Shown piece by piece: positions 46,466 through 58,209 of a stretch of 64,000 nucleotides of DNA. How positions within the stretch are numbered: the first letter of the stretch is position 1; every line of letters starts with the position of its first letter. The translations under genes were made by a program, and so were the position numbers. The notes beneath the pieces are model-generated. The model was not told the DNA's origin. It ran no database searches and worked only from the letters and a program-made list of their open reading frames with translations. The stretch comes from Zhengitettix transpicula (lineage: Eukaryota; Arthropoda; Insecta; Orthoptera; Tetrigidae): positions 80,973,009 to 81,037,008 of the forward strand of contig CM073594.1 of assembly GCA_037074705.1 (NCBI GenBank), in the 5' to 3' direction.

Positions 46466-48202
46466 TGTAATGAGTAAAAAAGATTAATTAGCAAACAAAA
46501 TTTATTTAGTCATAATTAATATGCCCTACGTTGGCACGCCGAAATTTAATTTAACAAACAAATATTTTATTTATTTTTTGTTGGGCCTTCTAATTAAAAC
46601 AAAACCTTTATAAGGCAATTTACTTTTTTGAATATAAATTTACGACATTTGCTCGGTGGTTAAATACATTTAAATCTCAAAGTTTAGTAATTTGATAACA
46701 CTGCAGTCAAACCAAAAATGAGACGAACGAAATCTGACGAATACCTTTAACTATCGTTTGCAAAATTTATTAATTTGGTTCCTACATACGAAGTGTCCTG
46801 CTGGTGCCAGACTTAGTTTCGGGGCTCGGGCACACTATTTTTTTACACTAAAAGGCCATGAATCACAGATTCAAACACACGGTCGTAGTTATTGGATTTT
46901 CTTCCGGGAACTGGATCTGCTGCACATCCGGGTCATCAGCCAGACATATTGTTACTCAACGTTTTATGTGGAAAATGTTGATTTCGGTACGCGTATGAAA
47001 CTGAATGTGGCGCTAAACATTTGATTCTGCTTTGCGGGTTTTTTACAATGTATCTCTCTGTCCAGACTTTATACTTGGATTTTAAAACTTATGACTCTCT
47101 CGGTAGAATTTTACTGAAGCCTGCGAGAGGATTCTCTCGCAGGTAACCTGCGAGGGATTTTCTCTCGCAGCCAGAACCTTTTAGGAGAGATTAGAAGGGG
47201 CTACCTTTGGGTATGCCTTTTCCTCTCCGTTTTTGAACTAAGGTTCCCACAAGCCGAGGCACCTCGGCCTGTTTTGAGGGGTGTATGTTCCGGGGTCGCA
47301 GACCTTGGGCATACGGTAAGAGTTGTTCGCTATTCCCATTGGAATAGTCGACAAGCTGCCTCCTAAACTGGTCGAGGGACGGAAAAGGGAATGCTGCGTC
47401 CCCACAGCAAACTCCTCTCCCGCTATCGGAAGGACGTGGGAGAAGTACCCAAGGTGCGACCTACCCGATGCAGGTTTTTCTAGGGTTTTCCCTGCATTTA
47501 TTAAGGCGAATGCCGGGTAGGATCCTTAATTCATAGCTCGGGGGCCCTAGTAACCCTTGGCTACCTTCCTCTACCCTTCCGCATCCCCCCTTTCTAATCC
47601 CTTCCTATGCTATTAAAGAGGAGTTGCCCAATGTGGATCACCCTCATGTAGTCTGTTGCCCTAAAAAAAATTTTTTAAAAAAACTTTTTCTTAACATGTA
47701 TACAACTATTACTTTTTCCACAACTTCCTTACATCTGGTTCGACTTCGGCAACCTTGCCCTATGGCGACTTTGTTCTTCTTCGACGACAAACAGATGGAG
47801 TTGCCCAGTAATTTATTTCTCTCCAGACAGCCACACAAAGACTGATAATTAAACTTCAGCACTTCTTTGCCTACTTAGACCTACGTCCCTTCACCAACTG
47901 AGCACGACGACCTCTCCTCGACGTCGACAGCCCAACTAACAATTTATACTGACCTAATTCACCCCCTCCACTCGCAATAATGGTATCTAGTAGTGAGAAC
48001 TTGAAAACGTCCGCCGCTGACCATAAATACAACTATGTAAAACCCAAAAAAAAACGTCGAAGAAAGGTCTGGTTTCAGAGTTCTCGCGCTACCCTTACTG
48101 TAAAAATATTCTTTGAACTACATAGCCACAATAATACGCAACCAACTTTATAATCGATCAATTCTGAAACTTATATTAATAACAAAATTTGTGAACATTA
48201 CA
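46466..48202 (-). mobile_element. Solo LTR J with nested retroelement
   Basis: Left end TGTAATGAGT, right end GAACATTACA. Flanks ATAT and ATAC, imperfect. The complement of 46523-46542 carries the PBS-like unit (GCCCTACGTTGGCACGCC). GGTGCCAG and a decayed donor GTATGT occur near 46785-46800, and GTCAGATTTCGTTCG (complement) near 46730. A 540-bp-type retroelement (47119-47683) interrupts it. Boundaries are less certain than for other copies. Confidence 0.6.
47119..47683 (+). mobile_element. 540-bp poly-A retroelement, copy 2
   Basis: The 5' hairpin GCCTGCGAGAGGATTCTCTC is followed by the family body (CCGGGGTCGCAGACCTTGGG, TGCAGGTTTTTCTAGGG) and GTAGTCTGTTGCCCT plus poly-A. Plus-oriented, inside solo LTR J. 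It is the most 5'-complete copy with copy 1. An open frame from 47323 reads PPKLVEGRKRECCVPTANSS, also open in copy 4. Target duplication not resolved. Confidence 0.78.
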
Positions 48203-48241
48203 ATACATTAGTAAAATTTTTGGCATTACTAGCCGGCTGCA

Positions 48242-48265
48242 TAGATGAAGGGGGGGGGGGGGGGG
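48242..48265. repeat. Homopolymer of 16 G
   Basis: Sixteen consecutive G at about 48250-48265 in otherwise AT-rich DNA, immediately before a reverse-transcriptase fragment. It may be a sequencing or assembly weak point. Confidence 0.8.
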
Positions 48266-48269
48266 AATA

Positions 48270-48440
48270 AAGGACCATCTTCCGGACATAGTCGAATCCT
48301 ATCTAGATAATAGAACCTACCATGTTAAACGTGACAACTACACATCCATCACTAATCAGATTCACTCCGGTATCCCCCAGGGGAGCATCATGGGTCCATA
48401 TCTAATATACTAATTGGATTTCCTGGTGTCAACGAGCGTA
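48270..48440 (+). pseudogene. Non-LTR reverse-transcriptase fragment
   Basis: Plus strand reads LPDIVESYLDNRTYHVKRDN and then HSGIPQGSIMGPYLIY. The GIPQGS.MGP..Y block is the hallmark before the FADD-box of jockey/CR1-type reverse transcriptases. Only about 55 codons survive before a stop, and the catalytic YADD region is not present. It abuts the poly-G tract on the left and mariner 3 on the right. Confidence 0.75.
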
Positions 48441-48528
48441 AAGATGGCCCATTTGGTTATAAGGAAGCATATGGGGTTCTGCAAGTCCATCACAAATGAA
48501 AAGAATTCAAAGTGCTCAAAAAAGAATC

Positions 48529-49519
48529 CGACGTGAAAAGCTTCCGACCTCAACGTGAAGATGGCAGCACTAGTTAATAAAAGCTAGTGAATTTTGTTGT
48601 GTATCTGTTGAGAGTTACCCATCAAAGTTTCAGCCATTTTGGACGCGCAGTTGTTATGTAGCTACCGACGTAAACATCGTCAAAATTCACCAAATGGTGC
48701 TACACGACCGCCGAATTAAAGTGAGAGAGAAAGCAGAGGTCATGAGAACGTGTTTGTCACATATTAAATCAACATTTAGGCATAAGAAAGCTGTCCGCGC
48801 GTTGGGTGCCGCGTTTGCTCACGTTAGACCAAAAACGTGTTCGAATGAACATTTCCAACGCTCTATTGGCGAAGTTTAGGCGCAATAAATCCGAGTTTTG
48901 GCGCCGATTAATTACTGTAGATGAAACTTGGATACATCATTATACGCCCGATACAAAAATACAGTCCAAACAGTGGACTGCAAAGGGGGAACTGGCTCCA
49001 AAAAAAGCAATAACTGTTTTTTCGGCTGGGAAAGTGATGGCGACTGTTTTTTTGTGATAGTCATGGAGTTATTTTAATCGATTATCTTCAAAAAGGAAAA
49101 ACCATTTTCAGGAGCATCATTACTTGACAAGCTGACGTCAGAAACGGCCACATTTGCAGAAAAAGAAAATCCTATTTCACCAAGACAACGCACCGTCTCA
49201 CACCTCAGCGGTTGCCATGGCGAAAATCCTCGAATTACGGTTTGAACTGCTTGACCATCCAGATCTAGCCCCAAGCGACTTCTTCTTGTTCCCTCATATA
49301 GGACAGAGATTTTCGTCAAATGAAGAGGCAATCACCTTCGTGAACAATTATTTTTCAGAGAAAAACGCTGAATACTTTTTGGATGGGTTACAGAGATGGG
49401 AGCATCGCTGGGAAAAGTGTGAAGAGTTAAAAGGAGGCTATGTTGAAAAATAAAAATAAAAAATTCTAAAAAAATATCTTCTATCATTGTTGGGTCGGAA
49501 ACTTTTCAGACCACCCTCG
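48529..49519 (+). mobile_element. Mariner element 3, best preserved
   Basis: The right TIR AACTTTTCAGACCACCCTCG ends at 49519, next to TA. The left TIR is damaged, keeping GAAAAGCTTCCGACCTC. Transposase is readable for most of its length: KVREKAEVM, then after a frameshift near 48820 LITVDETWIHHYTPDTKIQS with the first Asp at 48920, then FHQDNAPSHTSAVAMAKILE with the second at 49184, then HPDLAPSDFFLF with the third at 49277, and WEHRWEKCEELKGGYVEK at the end. PYSP before DLAPSD is deleted, giving D,D30D in place of D,D34D, so it is dead. It shares internal DNA with mariner 1. Confidence 0.85.
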
Positions 49520-49524
49520 TATTT

Positions 49525-50640
49525 ACAAATGCGCTGGAGTATGTGAGAAACAACATACTAAGCACAGAACTGAATATCCTAACGATTCCTGATTCAATAA
49601 AATCCAATCAGCTCATTTACATAACAGGTGTTTTCTTAAGTTTGTTAAGGTACCGGTTTTTTTTCTGAGATCTTTGTCCCTTTCTTCATTTGCTAAGAAA
49701 AGCCTAGAGCGACAGTCGTCAGTTGACAAAACTCAAGAAATTTCTTCACTCGGTTATGGTGCTGGCCGTCTTGATGTCGATTAAATTTATGCTAACAGAC
49801 TGTAATGTATTATATGAATAATGGATATTATTTAAATTTATGATTATTTATGTCTGAAATTATTTATTGTTCGGCAGGGTGAAACTCATCACAACAATTA
49901 ATCTTTTACATTTTATTTACAAAATAAAACATATTTACTTCCTGCTCTTATTATCATCTTGAAATGCCACCGGAAATTTTACAAATAGAACAAAACAGAG
50001 ACAATTTCTGACAGAGGTTGGTGGACCAAATTACGGTTGCCATATGACATTAATGAACCGACTTTTATGGAACATTACCACTTGCAAGTCTGGCGGCCAT
50101 CCCACGTATTTCCTGCCGGCCTACAGGTTTTCGTCAGCAGGACAGTGCAAGTGTCCTCCACTCCAAAACTCACCTAAACTAAAAAACTAACTTTCTCTCC
50201 AAATCCAAATCATAACTTCCCCAAAAGTAACTTATAACATTACAAAACGTAATGACTTCCACACTCCAAAACTATGTAACTAAATACAACTAACTTTCGC
50301 TTACTCTGCAAGTTCCCTTTACAACTAGATTTTCCGAAATATACCCAAACAGGGTTAGCCTTCTGCTGTTTTTATCCAATGGGAATTAGATTTTTGTCCT
50401 CACAAATCTCAATATTTTAATTAGCCACAGCCCTTCAAGGGTTCACATGACCGAATTTAGGGGCGTGGGAAGACACGTACCCATCTGGTGAAGTTTCTAA
50501 GCCCGAACGTGTGTGACCAAAGATTTGCCTAAACCAGACACTCACAATATTTTAATCCTCACAAAGGGGTGTCGCGGTTGGACTGATTTCGATTCTGTGA
50601 CTTCCTGCGAAGCCTGAAGTCGTGAATATAAATTTATTTC
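49525..50640. other. No gene; DNA-element relic at 49660-49745
   Basis: The complement of 49680-49735 (GTTTTGTCAACTGACGACTG, TCGCTCTAGGCTTTTCTTA, AAAGGGACAAAG) matches 27.93-28.0 kb and the inner part of the 39-kb array. The remainder is unremarkable. Confidence 0.45.
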
Positions 50641-50646
50641 GTAAAA

Positions 50647-51241
50647 TCTATATAATAAAAAAGGATGTATATTTGTATGTATGTATGTATTTACGATAAA
50701 TTCTATACAAATTTAAAAGCGTGGACAGATTGCAACAAAAATTGGTACACATATTCTTCAAAACACGAGAAACGGTACTGAGAGGGTGAGAAACGCCTAG
50801 CATACATGTGGAAAGAATTATAATTAAAACCCGTTATCATTAAATGTTAAATTACTGCGCGCCAAGAGACAATGACGTCACGCGAGAGAAAGACGTTACT
50901 ACGCAACGAACAAAGGAAATATCTTCTTTATCAGGAATGAAATAAAGCAGAAATATTTTCTTTAAATTAAAAATATAATTTTATACAGCAATACTCCATC
51001 GAATGATGATAAAGAAGGATACGAATTACTTTACCATCCTTGCGGAAAATGTAAGTTAATTTTCGCGCTATATTAGTTGTGAGTCTAGCTAACAATTTCA
51101 TCAATATAATATTTCGTAATGTATGAAGACTGAGTGACAATTATATCCTGAAATACTCAAGGAATATATTTAAGTATTCAATTAAATACTTTTTCGAGTT
51201 TATATAAATAAGTACACGAGCAACGCCGAGCAACCAGCTAG
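50647..51241 (+). mobile_element. Short non-autonomous Helitron
   Basis: Begins TCTATATAATAAAAAAGGAT and GTATGTATGTATG, the usual insect Helitron 5' end, preceded by A. It ends ACGAGCAACGCCGAGCAACC then AGCTAG, followed by T. Insertion between A and T, a TC start, a CTAG end and a short GC hairpin just before it are the standard Helitron marks. At 595 bp it has no Rep/helicase, so it relied on other elements. Confidence 0.8.
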
Positions 51242-51244
51242 TAT

Positions 51245-52955
51245 ATAAATAATTAAGTAATTATTTAATAGCAGTGTATGCACGCGTATATCGTCCAATA
51301 GGGTAACGCTCCTCAGATCGTTTAAACCTAATGTTTAGCATCAGATTAGTATCCAATCAATTTCTTCTCCAGTTTAAAATAAATAAATATCTGGGAAACG
51401 TCGGATACTCAGAGCTAGTTTTAAATATATATGACAGGTTTTATTTTTATTTAACAATATATAACATTAATTACATGAAACTCATGTTTGTTTCCAGATT
51501 TCAAACAGTCTCATGAGGATAGTAAACTTGTGTTTTATATTAATTAATATAATAGTTAAAGTCTTAAAATTAAAATAAAGTGTTTTATTATTATTTAATA
51601 ATGTACTCCATACGTGAATATTTCAAATATAAATGTTCTCATTTAATAATTACAGGAAATGAAAGTTGTAAACATTCAATAACTATTTTTAAAATGCATA
51701 TTTTTGGTAGTGTGTTGACCATATTGTTTGTAATAATATAAGGGCGAGAATTACGAATAAACAAAATAGACTTTTGTTCATTATTTTCGTATTCAGAAAC
51801 AAATTTAGTGTTTAGTTTAAGTAATCCCGTTCCGAAAGTTCAGGAAATGAGGCAAAAAAAGAACTAAGATACATTTTCTACCTTCAGCAGTATTCCTGTT
51901 TATGACAACCCTTTTTCTGTTAGCATCAAAGAATTGTAGTGAAAAAAAGTGCTTCCGTTGTGAAGCTGTGGCTACTTTTCAATCAAAAACGCTAGTCTTT
52001 GCTTACAGGGCGTCTATTAATTTTTTACTCACACCAACGGTTAATCGTGGTTTCCTCGCTGTATTACGGCAAACCCTTTGATCCTTAGGTATGACACCCC
52101 GTCACGGTCAGCTTCCTTATAATCCTTGTGTTATCCCTTAACGAGAAATGCAGCTGTGAAACTACAGGCGTACTGGAGTTTTAAAAAAAATCATAATCAC
52201 TTAAATTCAGTACGGTATAAAATTGAAGATTATTTCGATGCACAATTATATCACATCTACTAATCATTTTTGCAACGAAAAAAACAGTATTTATAAGCAA
52301 CACTTACACAAAACCTCTTTGAAAACTAAAATTTAATTAGTTTTTATTTTAAATTTAATATAAAAATAATCGTTTAATGATAATAGACTCGGAAAATCAG
52401 TACAAACAATTACAATTTACATCAATAAAAAATTAATTATGAGTTAAGTCATTTTATTTTATTTATTGTATATCTTTCGTTTTCTTGGTCATATTCATGT
52501 AAATAATTAATATTTTCTTACTAAGAAGTCCAGTTCTTTAAAAGGTTTGATTGAATATTTTCTGGGACATGTACGCCGAAGAAAAATATACTCCTTATAC
52601 GTCCGTTTTAGTCTCACCGACGAGGCAAAGTCTGATTTCGCATTATTTATCTTTAATTTTATTAATTACAACTAGTGTTACTCCCGCCGGCAGTCACGAG
52701 AATTTTAGTTTATTTCAAACAACAAAGTATATTATTTTATTATTTATTAGTAAGAATTATACATTATACCTACAGTTAATTTTTAGAATGAACGTCCAAA
52801 ACATTTTTGCCTGGATTAGAAATATATTGGCTGGGTTTGTTTGTATTGGGCTTAATATAAACTTGGAATCTTCGAAAAGCTTGAAGTTCCCGGCTTCGTC
52901 CGAGTTCTACCTGATATTATGCCGCTGGGTTGTCAGAATCACAGATAGCAAGTAA
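51245..52955. other. No confident gene
   Basis: AT-rich DNA. The 134-codon frame at 52551-52955 (TSVLVSPTRQSLISHYLSLI, LVRMNVQN-like) shows no family signature and is probably chance. Confidence 0.3.
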
Positions 52956-52960
52956 CTAAC

Positions 52961-53407
52961 GGTGTCGTATTCTGAGCGTACGTGCCGTGAGCGGACAACA
53001 GTCCCTTTCTCAATCCTGACCGCTAAGCGAGCTGGTATAAACTTTTCCGAATAAAAACTTTATCAGTCTTGGTTTTAACATTAAGTGAACATCAACCTGT
53101 TTAGTTAAAAATTTATTATTAATTAAAATTTTTAAACATTATAATAGAAATAAAATTCTCAAAGTTTAAATCCCTAATTTATTAGGACCTCTTCAGGAGT
53201 TGTAAAGTCAATTAAATGATCTAATTTCAAAATCTGTGTTTATAAAAATTCCAACAAATCATGATTTTGCAAACATAATAATTTATAATAATTGTTAAAG
53301 ACTGATAAAGTTGCTCTTCGGAAAACTTTTTACCTGCTCGCTGAGCGGTCAGGATTGAGGAATGGACTGTTGTCCGCTCACGGCCCGGCCGCTCAAAATA
53401 CGGCGCC
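52961..53407. mobile_element. 447-bp DNA element with TIRs
   Basis: Left end GGTGTCGTATTCTGAGCG; complement of the right end GGCGCCGTATTTTGAGCG. Both continue GTGAGCGGACAACAGTCC and GACCGCT.AGCGAGC. It is the shortest member of the family at 20.86-21.78 and 39.0-40.8 kb, and closest to a minimal non-autonomous form. Target duplication not clear. Confidence 0.8.
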
Positions 53408-53518
53408 AAGTAAAAGGTAGAAGGGGTCTCGCCAGGTCCATAGGAATAGGAAAGACCTCATTTATGAACTATTAGACTTCTTTCCATAAAATTTCCATTT
53501 ATTTCACTTGAAACTTGA

Positions 53519-53522
<4 letters not shown>

Positions 53523-53579
<57 letters not shown>

Positions 53580-53618
53580 AGGCAATTGTTGTGAATACTG
53601 ATGCAGTAAACAAAAAGG

Positions 53619-53660
<42 letters not shown>
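53523..53660. repeat. Two (TA)n tracts
   Basis: About 26 TA units (53523-53574) and about 17 (53623-53656), separated by unique DNA. The apparent Ile-Tyr peptides are artefacts of these tracts. The following 53660-53790 (GCTCCTAAACTATTTGTCCG, ATTACGATGAAACTT) resembles a common insect dispersed repeat. Confidence 0.9.
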
Positions 53661-53917
53661 GATTGTGTCTGTGTTTCCCTTATGCGCTCCTAAACTATTT
53701 GTCCGATTACGATGAAACTTTGGTGCGTTGTGCACACGCCAGCAAAGGTTTCTGTCGGGTTCTCGAAGCGTTATCAAACTTCCAACAAAAAGGCCGATAT
53801 TAGCGTCCATTAATTACTCGTCACAGACCCAAAGTGAATATGTTGTGATAAAATTCAGTAAATTATAGAATATTTGGTAACAGTTTTCTTGTAATGCTGC
53901 GTAAAATTGATATATAC

Positions 53918-55470
53918 TGTAATACTAATTAGAGACCATTAATTGTTTTAACATAATTGGATTGTTAGCGGTACATTTCTTAAAAACAACAATCACGGAT
54001 CTTTGTCAGGGATAGTTGCTGGAACCCGCCCGCTCGTACGAAAGTCAGTCCGGTGAACGTTTCGAGAGAAAGAAGAGTTCTGGCGAAAATTTTGAGAGAG
54101 AGAGAGGAAGTCCGGCGAACGTTTCGAGAGAGAGAGGAGGTTTTTTTTATTATTTTTTTTATTTTTTTTAGGGCAACTGGCTACATGAGGGTAATCCACG
54201 TTGGGCAACTCCCCTTTAATATTATAGGAAGGGATTTGAAAGGGGGGATGCGAAAGTGTAGAGGAAGGTAGCCAAGAGTTAACTAGGGCCCCCGGGCTAT
54301 ATTTTAAGGATCCTACCCGGCATTCGCCTAAAGAAATGCAGGGAAAACCCTAGAAAAACCTGCATCTGGTAGGTCGGGCATTGGGTACTTGTCCCACGCC
54401 CTAACCAATAGCGGGAGAGGAGTTTGCTGCGTGGTCGCAGCACTCCATTCTCCGTGCCTCGACCAGTTTAGGAGGCAGCTGGTCGACTATTCCAATGGGA
54501 ATAGCGGACAACTCTTACCGTATGCCCAAGGTCTGTGACTCCGGAACATACACCTCTCATAACAGTCCGAGGTGCCTCGGCTTGTGGGAACCTTAGTTCA
54601 AAAACGGAGAGCAAGCTGACCTAAAAAGTACAAATAGCGTGGTCAAGGAAGTTCAACTGCGAGATCTATTAAACTCTATAAAACACAAGTAAATAGTTTT
54701 TGATGGAGAGACTCATGATATAAAATCGCAAAGTGGAAGCAAAAGGTTTGCACCACACAGACCAAAATAACATTTTGCATAAAGGCATCGAGGTGACATA
54801 CGTCCGAGGGCTGACCGAGGGAGCGGTTGATCCAAAAATTCCAGGTGGAATAACAACGAGAATTACGACCATGTTTATTAAAAATGATGTGTAGAATCAG
54901 TGAATAACGGCCTTTTTAGTGTGTTAAGTCCTCAAGTTCCAATAATAAGATCTTGTACCAGAAAGTCATTCGTGAGTACAAAAACAATTAATTATCTTGT
55001 TTAGTTTTCGTTTTCTTTATTGTGTTTAGAATTTATATTCCGTTCATTTCAATTTTGATTTGTAAATTAGTTTATTAAATTTGATTGTTCTTACTATCAA
55101 GTCCAGTAAAGACCCTGAGAGAAAGAGTAATTAGATGTAATTGTTGTAAAATTATAAAGTTGTATTTTCCTAGAACGCCACAAACAAAATAAAATAATAA
55201 TATAAAATTTGGTTTGTGAATTTGGGGAAATGAAATGTGCAAAGTGATGCTAATAATTTGTAACTTTGAAGAATAAAATTAGTTTTTTTTAATTAATTAA
55301 TTTTTTATATTATAGCCTTTCAGTTGATCATTACATATTGGTGTCTTCAATGTGTGGCTAACTTGCAATTTAATTTAATTAAGTTCAGACGGTTGTTTAT
55401 TACATATTTGGCTTCCACAACGTGGGACAATTTATTTTAATTAATCATACCATTCTTTTTGATCATTACA
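53918..55470 (+). mobile_element. Solo LTR K with nested retroelement
   Basis: TGTAATACTAATTAGAGACC ... GATCATTACA with a perfect, unusual ATAC duplication (53914-53917 and 55471-55474). Interrupted by retroelement copy 3. GTGAGT is at 54972-54977. Two PBS-like units lie at the 3' end; the second reads TTTGGCTTCCACAACGTGGG (55407-55426). A short tandem repeat of CGGCGAACGTTTCGAGAGAG type lies at 54050-54140. Confidence 0.87.
54141..54610 (-). mobile_element. 540-bp poly-A retroelement, copy 3
   Basis: Poly-T at left, GGGCAACTGGCTACATGAGG, then the family body to TTAGTTCAAAAACGGAGAG. It is truncated by about 70 bp at its 5' end relative to copies 1 and 2. Very similar to copy 4, so the insertions are probably close in age. 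Lies within solo LTR K. Confidence 0.8.
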
Positions 55471-55474
55471 ATAC

Positions 55475-57405
55475 TAAGTATATTAAATTATTAAAATAAA
55501 ATACAAATTAAATATATCAGATTATTAAAATAAAATATATATTAAATTATTACAATAAATTAGTAAATAAAATAAAACGAATATGAATACGTCATATATT
55601 TTGACCGAAAATGGGACAGATTTTGAAGCGTTCGCAAACGCGAAACAACCGTTGGAAATACTATAGTGAATTTTGTTATTTAATTTATCTATAGTCACAT
55701 CAACAGGTCATTAGCGACTTCGTACTCTACCGCATTTATCTTTGTCAGGGAACGAATTGGTGGGAGTTTCTCGGACACACGCAACATCCATGCCCTCGAC
55801 GGGGTTGGAATCCGGAACTCCGGGATGTGAGTCTCGACGCTGAATCTATAGCTTTGCAGTCATATATAGTAGAAAGTGCTATTTTTTTATTATATTCAGT
55901 TTCGGCCATATATTTCTCTTATTCCTTGTATTGTTTTCATTGATTTACCTTGTCAGCTGATAAATTTAATTGATGTTTGGATTCATGATTTGTCTGAGGA
56001 AGTCGTATGTTGAATTGTCTTCAATTGTCTTCTGGAAAGCGTGGAAGAAAGATTTGTTTAAATTTCTGCTTTGAGTTTTCTGTTCGCGTAATATCGGTGT
56101 TCGGTAGCCTAATTTTCAGACGGCTAGACTGGATTCTCATCAGAATGAGTTTTGTGGCTGTTGACCGTCATTTTCGCGTGTCACTGTTGACAGGAGTTTT
56201 ACGTTTCTGTGAAATTTCGTTGATGTTAACTGTCGTGATATCTTTCGCTTATCTTTACAGTGGCAAGTATAACCGTTACCATCACCGAAAGGTCTACTAT
56301 TTGACACTGAGATACGTTTTCTTTTTATTTCAATTCCTATATTATTTGACCATATATAAAAATATATTACAGTGTACGTCGTTTTCCATGTCCTGGCATA
56401 GGTCCTTCATCTCTACAGCTAATCGTTAATTCGCTACAACATACGTTTAGTTTTAATCTAATGTGATCTACTGCGGATAATGTAAAGTGGGATCGCGGGC
56501 AGAACCCAGTAATAAAGAATTTGATTCTCGTTTTATAAGTACGGAACTGTCATAAACTATAACCGTAGTTATTTCGGCAGGGACATTCTATCTAACTTTT
56601 CTCAACACACTTGTCCAAGTAGAGTTATTAAAACGCCTTAAAGGTTTTATGCGATATATTTTTGCGATTAAACTAAAATTTATGCAGCATGTGGGGTTTT
56701 TCTTTTAAAAGGTGTGTCGGAAATTGTGAAAATAAGACAAAAAGGGAGATTAAATTCCACGCTTCCAGACTACTTCGGGATCCGCCGTTAAGGTGAAAAA
56801 TAACCAAGTATTTGCCTCAAACAAATGACACCTAATTGTAAAATTTAGGCAAATAATTGGTTGTTAAGGGCGGGGTATAAATGATGGGGGCCCTGTGCTC
56901 AATTAAAATATATGATTGGTGGAGGACAGAAGGAGAAATGGAGTGTGAAAGTGTGGCAAAATTCGGCAAAAGTTTTAAAAAGGACCTGAAAAATCTGCGG
57001 AAAGAAGAGCAGTTCACGAGTCAAGAAAGCAAAGGTGAAGATATATGGAAGAAAAACACAGCAAGCAACGCGGGGACGTGAACGCAACTTACAAGCTACA
57101 CCATTATGAACCCCTGCACGACAGATACGTCCCATCCAGCCTGATTGCCGAGAACAACTCCAGGCGTTCCAGCTACTGATGGCTCGTCCTACATGCAGTT
57201 TCAAGAGCGAACCATTAGATGTAAATTTAACGAAACCAAAAGTAAATATACTTCTGATTTTTAATATGCATTAAAACACAAAACAGTGCACCCGGGTTCA
57301 ATTACCGGCTCCACGAATGTTTTCCAACATACTTCGCAATTAATAAAAATCAATTATTTTAAACCCACCAACAAAATTGTTTGTATATCACCGTTAGAAC
57401 TATAT
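55475..57405. other. No confident gene; promoter-like stretch at 56865-56890
   Basis: GGGCGGGGTATAAATG (about 56869-56884) resembles a GC-flanked TATA box, followed by purine-rich DNA and overlapping frames (56881-57204) without known domains. The 140-codon frame at 56007-56429 is unrecognised. GCACCCGGGTTCAATTACCG near 57288 is a possible SINE B-box relic. Confidence 0.3.
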
Positions 57406-57409
57406 ATAT

Positions 57410-58189
57410 TGTAACGCGCGAATTTTATTTTAATTTGGCTTTATCTTCGGAAATGTTGTTTGCTGTAGTTTGGAGAATTCTTTTGTTTCCCAATTCGAGA
57501 CGTCGTCTCAGGTTGCCGCACGTGGCTATTTTAATACCAGGATAGTGTACAATCGGCCCATTGTAAAATCCCATGCGGCTAAGAACAACAATTGCCCGTG
57601 ACGCTAAGGGCGGGAAAACGTCCAGCTCCGGGGTAGGAAGATAGATTTTAGGACAGTTGCAGTAAAGACGTTGAGGAGAGTTGCAGTAAAGACGTTGAGG
57701 CGGACAGTTGCAGTAAAGACGTTGAGGAGGACAGTTGCAGTAAAGACGTTGAGGACAGTTGCAGTAAAGACGTTTAGGAGGATAGTTGAAATAAAGACAT
57801 CAAGGAGAGATTTGGAAGGACGTGGAAACAGTTGGCAGAAAGAACGTTCGATGATAGGATCCCGAAGTGTATGCTTATCCGAGTAGGGGAAAAGCATACA
57901 GTAAATACACCTGCCCATTAACTGTTTGTACGAGGTCATCCACCGAATATTGGAGAACAAGGACCGAGACGCTGCATCCAGCTGCAGGATTCGGTAAAGG
58001 AATATCCGGGATCTTCAACTACAGCATATCTCCGGAAACAGAATAGGCAGTACGTATTTGGTGCAGTCAGCTAATCTCTGCTACATAATCCACAGGTGCC
58101 TGAGATCAGAGTTTCCGTGCTATTTCAAATGGTCAATAAATTTTTTGCTTTAATATAAAATACCCAGCCCAATAAAATAATTCATTACA
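57410..58189 (+). mobile_element. LTR-like element N, different family
   Basis: TGTAACGCGCGAATTTTATT ... CATTACA, 780 bp, preceded by a TATATATA tract. Flanks ATAT and AAAT, imperfect. It has TG...CA ends like the main family but shares no internal landmarks. AATAAA-type signals lie near the right end, so plus orientation is likely. Contains the minisatellite at 57650-57800. Confidence 0.5.
57650..57800. repeat. Minisatellite, about 27-bp units
   Basis: Five to six units of GACAGTTGCAGTAAAGACGT followed by TGAGGAG. The open frames on both strands here (57604-57960 and 57671-57886) only reflect this repeat. Confidence 0.9.
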
Positions 58190-58209
58190 AAATATATATT
58201 TATACATAC

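Noticed and set aside
53499..53810. 103-codon frame with long Ile-Tyr runs
   Set aside because: It is a translation of (TA)n microsatellites.
57604..57960. 118-codon minus frame with repeated LNVFTATV
   Set aside because: It is the translation of a 27-bp minisatellite inside an LTR-like element. Its plus-strand partner is open for the same reason.
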